A DNA stretch of 7,223 bases from Candidatus Yanofskybacteria bacterium RIFCSPHIGHO2_01_FULL_39_8b (lineage in GTDB: Bacteria > Patescibacteriota > Minisyncoccia > 2-02-FULL-40-12 > GWA2-44-9), in assembly GCA_001794015.1 (NCBI GenBank), contig MGIZ01000028.1, positions 1 to 7,223 on the forward strand, given 5' to 3'. The notes under the pieces are model-generated. The model was not told the origin of the DNA. It ran no database searches and was given only the letters and a program-made list of their open reading frames with translations. Made by a program: the position numbers and the translations under genes. Positions 3,720-7,223 of the stretch are shown in pieces. The number at the start of each line of letters is the position of its first letter. Positions within the stretch are counted from its first letter, which is position 1.

Positions 3720-4928
3720 TTAATAATCTCTCAATTTTGAAATATGATGGTGCTTTCCTATTTTTTCCAAAGACTTTGCTTCAATTTGCCTAATTCTTTC
3801 GCGAGTGACATCAAACTCTTTTCCCACTTCTTCAAGCGTGTGGGAGACTCCATCTATAAGGCCGAATCGCATCTCAAGGATTTTTTGTTCTCGGGGCGTG
3901 AGATCTTTAATAATATCCTTCACATAATCTTTTAAAAGCTGGAGAGCCGCCATTCTGTCGGGAGAGACTGTCTTTACGTCTTCGATAAAATCTTCAAGCG
4001 TTGAGTCTTCCTCGTCTTCGCCAACTGATGTTTCAATGGAGATGGTGTCTTGGCTTATCTTTATAATATGGTGCACCTTATCCAATGGCTCGCCCATTTC
4101 CGCGCCAATCTCTTCGGGTAACGGCTCACGTCCGAGATCTTGAATGAGTTGGCGCTCGGCCTGCTTGAATCGGTTGATAGTCTCAACCATATGCACGGGA
4201 ATTCGAATGGTCCTTGATTGATCCGCTAATGCTCGAGTTATTGCCTGTCGTATCCACCACGTCGCGTATGTTGAAAACTTGTACCCTTTGCGATAATCAA
4301 ATTTTTCCACCGCGCGAAAAAGCCCGATATTTCCCTCTTGTATGAGATCTAAAAGCGAGAGGCTCTTGCCGGTAAAACGCTTGGCAATGGAAACCACAAG
4401 ACGGAGATTCGCCTTAATGAGCTTTGCCTTGGCCTCGGCGTCATTTTTTTCCGAGCGTTTTGCAAGCGCGATTTCTTCATCCGCCTTAAGAAGAGGCACT
4501 TTGCCGATTTCACGCAAATACATCTGTATCGAGTCGGCCGAAATGTCCCCCGCCTCCAACACCTTTTTCTGCTCTCGCGCAGAGACCTTACCCATAATCT
4601 CCTTATTGTGCTTGTCTCGATCCAAAATATTTTGCGGAACTTCTATGATTTGGATGCCAATAGTATCAAGCGTATGGAGGAGCTTTTCATATTCAAATAA
4701 ATACTGCTCTACCTCCGGCATAACGTGGAGAATTTCCTGCTCCGTCACAAAACCGCGCATTTTTCCCTTTTTAATCATCGCCTCCACTGCCTCGGGCGAA
4801 AATTCCCGCTCCGCCCTTTCCTGGTCTTTCTTGTCTTTTACAGCCCTCTCTAATACTTTTTTCTTTTTTTGAAATCTTTTGAGCTTTGCGTCTTTTTTGT
4901 TATAGTGACTTTTATATTTTTTGGCCAT
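3720..4928 (-). CDS. rpoD: Primary RNA polymerase sigma factor (RpoD/SigA)
   Basis: Four hundred and two residues. After a lysine-rich head (1-45) comes a region 1.1-like segment (about 45-97), region 1.2 (DSIQMYLREIGKVPLL, 132-147), region 2 with DLIQEGNIGLFRAVEKFDYR (194-213) and the -10-binding helix YKFSTYATWWIRQAI (216-230), region 3 (about 245-320) and region 4 with LTPREQKILEMRFGL (343-357) and the -35-binding helix-turn-helix TLEEVGKEFDVTRERIRQIE (364-383). All core elements of a group 1 sigma-70 are intact, so it should direct housekeeping transcription; the near-consensus promoters in this window fit that. It follows dnaG by 48 nt in the classic dnaG-rpoD order. It may also have its own promoter (TATAAT at 4937-4942). 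Confidence 0.96.
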   Translation of the reverse strand: MAKKYKSHYNKKDAKLKRFQKKKKVLERAVKDKKDQERAEREFSPEAVEAMIKKGKMRGFVTEQEILHVMPEVEQYLFEYEKLLHTLDTIGIQIIEVPQNILDRDKHNKEIMGKVSAREQKKVLEAGDISADSIQMYLREIGKVPLLKADEEIALAKRSEKNDAEAKAKLIKANLRLVVSIAKRFTGKSLSLLDLIQEGNIGLFRAVEKFDYRKGYKFSTYATWWIRQAITRALADQSRTIRIPVHMVETINRFKQAERQLIQDLGREPLPEEIGAEMGEPLDKVHHIIKISQDTISIETSVGEDEEDSTLEDFIEDVKTVSPDRMAALQLLKDYVKDIIKDLTPREQKILEMRFGLIDGVSHTLEEVGKEFDVTRERIRQIEAKSLEKIGKHHHISKLRDY

Positions 4929-4936
4929 AAAAAAAT

Positions 4937-4942
4937 ATTATA
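4937..4942 (-). promoter_or_regulatory. Possible internal promoter (-10) for rpoD
   Basis: A perfect TATAAT on the minus strand lies 8 nt before the rpoD ATG at 4928, preceded by GTG. The region at -35 is the AT palindrome and has no good -35 hexamer. If used, the mRNA would have a leader of about 2 nt, like that predicted for the Fic gene. Confidence 0.45.
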
Positions 4943-4955
4943 CACGAGAAAATCC

Positions 4956-4971
4956 CTGCATATATATGCAG
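4956..4971. promoter_or_regulatory. 16-bp perfect palindrome between dnaG and rpoD
   Basis: CTGCATATATATGCAG is fully self-complementary and sits where the -35 region of the rpoD promoter would be, 6 nt beyond the dnaG stop. It could bind a dimeric regulator or form a small hairpin in the dnaG-rpoD mRNA. No T-run of terminator quality follows. Confidence 0.4.
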
Positions 4972-4976
4972 AAATC

Positions 4977-6803
4977 TTATAGGCTTAAGAGACTAATTTC
5001 ATCGGTAGTTCGGCTAAATTGTTTTGATAACTCTTTGATCTTCTCAATGTCGCCAAGCTTTTCTGCTTCTTCAAGCTGCCTCTTAATAGATTGCAGCTCA
5101 AGGCGGAGATGATAAGAATATAAAAAAGAAATGATGTTCTGAAGCTCTTCTTTTATCCGAATCGCATCGTAATCAAAATAATCCTTTTCAGCAAGCAATA
5201 TAAGCGTGTCGGAAAGTTTCTGATGGTTGTTTTCATCACTCATGTCTTCGCCGGAAAGAAAATCATAAAAATTATTGAGTTGAAATTCTTCCGAACGCTC
5301 ATGATCTATGAATTTAGTATAATAAATAATCAACTTTTTGTAAAGCGCGTTAAGCTTGGTGTCTTTTATATACTCTGGACCGCAATGATCTATTATAAAT
5401 GGCACATAGTGCGGATATTTTAGAGCAATAGCCAAAAGCATCTCTTCAAGCTGTATGCTCCTCTCCTTTGGCAGTGCGCGGGCTTGCTTTTTTTCCTCTA
5501 TGGCTCCGTGCGTTGAGTAATTATTTTTTTGCAAAAATCCCCGCATTGCCTCCCGCAAAACATTGTCCGAAATATCAATAACAGAAGAGAGCTTTTTGAG
5601 CCAATGCGCCTGCTCCACGATATTCGATATCTTCGCGATAAAGGGCAAAAGCTTTGTCGTGATGTTTTTTTTATCTTCCGCGCCCATGGAAGGATATTTT
5701 TTTAAAGTAACATTAAGCATATATTCCATAAAAGGCTCGGGAGCGCTTGTGGCGCGCCGCCAGTCTTCGGGATTTTTCTGGATGCATTCATCGGGATCTT
5801 TTCCAGAAGGTATGGAGATCGCCTTGAGATTCATATCCGCCCCCAATATGAGATCTGTTCCGCGGAAAGACGCCTTCTGCCCCGCCTCGTCAGCGTCAAA
5901 CGCTATGGCGATATTATTGGAGAATCTTTTGACTATGCGGATATGGTCTTGTGTGATCGCGGTGCCTGATATCGCAACGACATTTTTTACTCCCGCCTGA
6001 TTGGAAGAAATAACATCCATATATCCTTCCACCATAATAGTAAGATCTTTTTCTTTAATGGCGCTTTTTGCATTATCCAAATTAAAAACAATACTGCTTT
6101 TATTATAAATAGGCGTTTGCGGGGAGTTGATATATTTTGCCGACTTCTCGTCTCCTCCGCCAAGCGCGCGTCCGCCAAACCCGACGCAGGTCCCGTGCGA
6201 GTCGCGTATGGGAAAAATTATCCTGTTTCTAAACCTGTCGTAGAATCCATCACCGCGCTCTTTTTTTATGGCAAGCCCCGCAAGAAATATATCTTGGGGT
6301 TTAAATCCCCTCTCGTGCAAAAACTTCATCGTCGTATCCCATGAGTCAGGCGCGAATCCAATCATATAATCTTCAATAGACTCCTGCGAAATATTCCTTG
6401 AGCGAAGATACTCTCGCGCGTGCTCTGCTTGGCTTGAAGATAAAAGGATCTTGTGCCAAAATTTTGCCGTAAGATCGTTTATGGCAAGCAAAAGATTTTT
6501 TTGATTTAATTTTTTTGGATCTTCGCGCACAAGCTCAACTCCCGCCTTCTGGGCTAAGATCTTGAGCGCCTCGGGGAAATCAATATTTTCGTGTTTCATG
6601 ACAAAGCTAAACATATCCCCGCCTTCCGCGCATCCAAAACAGTGCCACAACTGACGCTCACGAGAAACAATGAACGAGGGCGACTTTTCAGCGTGAAACG
6701 GGCACAGCGCGCGAAAGCTCACGCCCGCGGGCTTGAGCTGGATATATTCCGAAATTACATCAACAACATCAAGCCGAGATTTTATATCATCCACTTGAGA
6801 CAT
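4977..6803 (-). CDS. dnaG: DNA primase DnaG
   Basis: Six hundred and eight residues, usual length for the family. It makes RNA primers for the replication fork. The N-terminal CHC2 zinc finger has Cys34, His37, Cys55 and Cys58 (CPFH, HCFGC). The polymerase core shows RFRNRIIFPI (190-199), GFGGRAL (208-214) and KYINSPQTPIYNK (223-235). The TOPRIM fold carries EGYMD (259-263, Glu259), GTAIT (280-284) and DAD at 303-305, the metal-binding acidic residues; KDPDE at 335-339 is also typical. The C-terminal part from about 430 is less conserved, rich in helices, and should contact the DnaB helicase. The start at ATG 6803 agrees with the family N-terminus. It is cotranscribed with rpoD; no rpsU is seen upstream. 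Confidence 0.97.
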   Translation of the reverse strand: MSQVDDIKSRLDVVDVISEYIQLKPAGVSFRALCPFHAEKSPSFIVSRERQLWHCFGCAEGGDMFSFVMKHENIDFPEALKILAQKAGVELVREDPKKLNQKNLLLAINDLTAKFWHKILLSSSQAEHAREYLRSRNISQESIEDYMIGFAPDSWDTTMKFLHERGFKPQDIFLAGLAIKKERGDGFYDRFRNRIIFPIRDSHGTCVGFGGRALGGGDEKSAKYINSPQTPIYNKSSIVFNLDNAKSAIKEKDLTIMVEGYMDVISSNQAGVKNVVAISGTAITQDHIRIVKRFSNNIAIAFDADEAGQKASFRGTDLILGADMNLKAISIPSGKDPDECIQKNPEDWRRATSAPEPFMEYMLNVTLKKYPSMGAEDKKNITTKLLPFIAKISNIVEQAHWLKKLSSVIDISDNVLREAMRGFLQKNNYSTHGAIEEKKQARALPKERSIQLEEMLLAIALKYPHYVPFIIDHCGPEYIKDTKLNALYKKLIIYYTKFIDHERSEEFQLNNFYDFLSGEDMSDENNHQKLSDTLILLAEKDYFDYDAIRIKEELQNIISFLYSYHLRLELQSIKRQLEEAEKLGDIEKIKELSKQFSRTTDEISLLSL

Positions 6804-6815
6804 AAAAAAATTAAA

Positions 6816-6872
6816 ATATTAAAAATCAAAAATTAAAATGCAACATCGTAGAATCCATACGCTTTGTATCAA
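6816..6872 (-). promoter_or_regulatory. Candidate dnaG promoters (two options)
   Basis: Option 1 is TTGATA (6867-6872), 16 nt, TACGAT (6845-6850), giving a leader of about 35 nt. Option 2 is TTGCAT (6838-6843), 16 nt, TAATAT (6816-6821), giving a leader of about 6 nt. Both lie upstream of dnaG on the minus strand, and the DNA between is extremely AT-rich. I cannot choose between them. No Shine-Dalgarno sequence is visible before the ATG at 6803. Confidence 0.45.
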
Positions 6873-6906
6873 TAATTGTACTACCAAAGGGGTAAAAAGC
6901 AAAGAA

Positions 6907-6935
6907 TTGACTTTCACTTTTTTTTCTGGTTTAAT
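6907..6935 (+). promoter_or_regulatory. tRNA-Ser promoter with extended -10
   Basis: TTGACT (6907-6912), 17-nt spacer, TTTAAT (6930-6935), with TGG directly before the -10 as an extended element. Transcription should start near 6942, 13 nt before the tRNA-Ser 5' fragment and about 130 nt before the intact tRNA. It is divergent from the dnaG promoter. Confidence 0.7.
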
Positions 6936-6954
6936 AAAGGAATATTCTCTATAT

Positions 6955-7001
6955 GGAGAGGTCGCCCCGTCATTCGACATGGCAGGCATAGTGGCCTAGT
7001 G
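6955..7001 (+). pseudogene. Broken 5' fragment of tRNA-Ser with a 22-nt insert
   Basis: GGAGAGGTCGC (6955-6965) and ATAGTGGCCTAGTG (6988-7001) together equal nt 1-25 of the intact tRNA-Ser at 7074, split by 22 extra bases. After 7001 the match ends and the sequence becomes related to the repeat at the tRNA-Asn element. It occupies the expected tRNA position below the promoter at 6907-6935, so it is probably the remnant of the original gene. Confidence 0.88.
6966..6987. mobile_element. 22-nt insert inside the tRNA-Ser fragment
   Basis: CCCGTCATTCGACATGGCAG followed by GC is absent from the intact tRNA-Ser. It has a small GTC/GAC stem with an ATTC loop. Like the 35-nt insert at 351-385 it begins with CC and ends in GGCAGGC, so the two may belong to one family of miniature inserts. 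Confidence 0.55.
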
Positions 7002-7073
7002 TCACCTTTGGATGATCAGCAGTAGTTCTACATAATACAGATGAATTTAAAATAAATTAATTTTATTAAATGT
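7002..7073 (+). repeat. Degenerate element remnant between tRNA-Ser fragment and tRNA-Ser
   Basis: TCACCTTTGG and GATCAGC (7002-7020) match TCCGCCTTTGG and GATCAGC on the minus strand of the tRNA-Asn element end (3638-3610 region), again directly after a 5' tRNA fragment. The rest is AT-rich with a near-palindrome at about 7047-7071, and no ORF. It looks like the same kind of element with the nuclease gene lost. Confidence 0.45.
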
Positions 7074-7161
7074 GGAGAGGTCGCATAGTGGCCTAGTGCG
7101 CTTGCTTGGAAAGCAAGTATACCGAAAGGTATCGCGGGTTCAAATCCCGCCCTCTCCGCCA
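7074..7161 (+). tRNA. tRNA-Ser (anticodon GGA)
   Basis: Complete 88-nt class II tRNA: acceptor GGAGAGG/CCTCTCC, anticodon stem CTTGC/GCAAG with loop TTGGAAA and anticodon GGA at 7108-7110, long variable arm TACC-GAAA-GGTA, T-arm GCGGG-TTCAAAT-CCCGC, discriminator G and encoded CCA (7159-7161). Unlike tRNA-Asn here, the CCA end is in the DNA. Confidence 0.97.
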
Positions 7162-7163
7162 TC

Positions 7164-7208
7164 GGTTCGCTGAAGCGGACCTACGGCGTGACGAAGTCCG
7201 CCAGTAGG
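7164..7208. repeat. Two tandem hairpins downstream of tRNA-Ser
   Basis: GGTTCGC-TGAA-GCGGACC (7164-7181) is followed by a longer stem, CCTAC-GGCG (7180-7188) with CGCC-A-GTAGG (7199-7208), whose tip is GAC-GAA-GTC (7190-7198). They share the CCGCC/GGCGG character of the palindromes at 3191-3222 and 3606-3656. No T-run follows, so they are not ordinary terminators. The remaining bases to the window end hold nothing I can call. Confidence 0.65.
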
Positions 7209-7223
7209 TTTGCAAAGGAGACC

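Noticed and set aside
1..7223. Alternative genetic code with TGA as a sense codon, as in some Patescibacteria
   Set aside because: Every complete gene here ends in TAA and none has an in-frame TGA, so there is no evidence for recoding.

Overview
The window looks like a chromosome segment from a small-genome bacterium, most likely a member of the Candidate Phyla Radiation (Patescibacteria, Parcubacteria-like). This is an inference. It rests on AT-rich intergenic DNA, stops that are all TAA, a tiny stand-alone GIY-YIG nuclease, short G+C-rich palindromes scattered between genes, one tRNA without an encoded CCA beside one with it, and divergent but complete DnaG and RpoD proteins. No taxonomic marker search could be run.

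Layout. (1) Positions 1-2001, minus strand: a Fic-family protein leads a compact series that continues with a 23-codon ORF, a short chimeric ORF (MazG-like N-terminus joined to a different C-terminus), a DUF4325/STAS-like protein and the N-terminal half of radC, which runs off the left edge. The Fic gene has a good TTGACA/TATACT promoter with a repeated operator-like motif inside it. A short leader sequence is present twice, once before the chimeric ORF and once before radC; the radC copy carries a 35-nt palindromic insert that the other copy lacks. (2) Positions 2002-2515 hold no convincing gene. They contain two operator-like repeat sets, several hairpins, a candidate plus-strand small RNA and a strong bidirectional terminator. 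(3) Positions 2516-3124, minus strand: a small membrane protein with a signal peptide and a histidine-containing three-helix bundle (DUF4405-like). (4) Positions 3162-3714: tRNA-Asn and a GIY-YIG nuclease gene lie together between inverted G+C-rich repeats. This block is flanked by a 29-nt copy of the tRNA 3' end on one side and an 8-nt copy of the tRNA 5' end on the other, just below a perfect TTGACA-17-TATAAT promoter. It reads as a small tRNA-targeting mobile element. (5) Positions 3720-6803, minus strand: the housekeeping pair dnaG-rpoD (primase, then primary sigma factor). (6) Positions 6907-7223, plus strand: a strong promoter, a broken 5' copy of tRNA-Ser with a 22-nt insert, a degenerate copy of the repeat seen at tRNA-Asn, the intact tRNA-Ser(GGA), and more palindromes to the window edge.

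How it fits together. dnaG and rpoD are the conserved core of the macromolecular synthesis operon (replication priming and transcription initiation); rpsU is not seen upstream of dnaG. The left part is accessory DNA with signs of gene fusion and duplication. The most notable signal is that both tRNA genes have the same history: the promoter and a 5' tRNA fragment remain in place, palindromic repeat DNA follows, and an intact tRNA copy lies further downstream. At tRNA-Asn the intervening DNA still encodes a GIY-YIG nuclease; at tRNA-Ser it does not.
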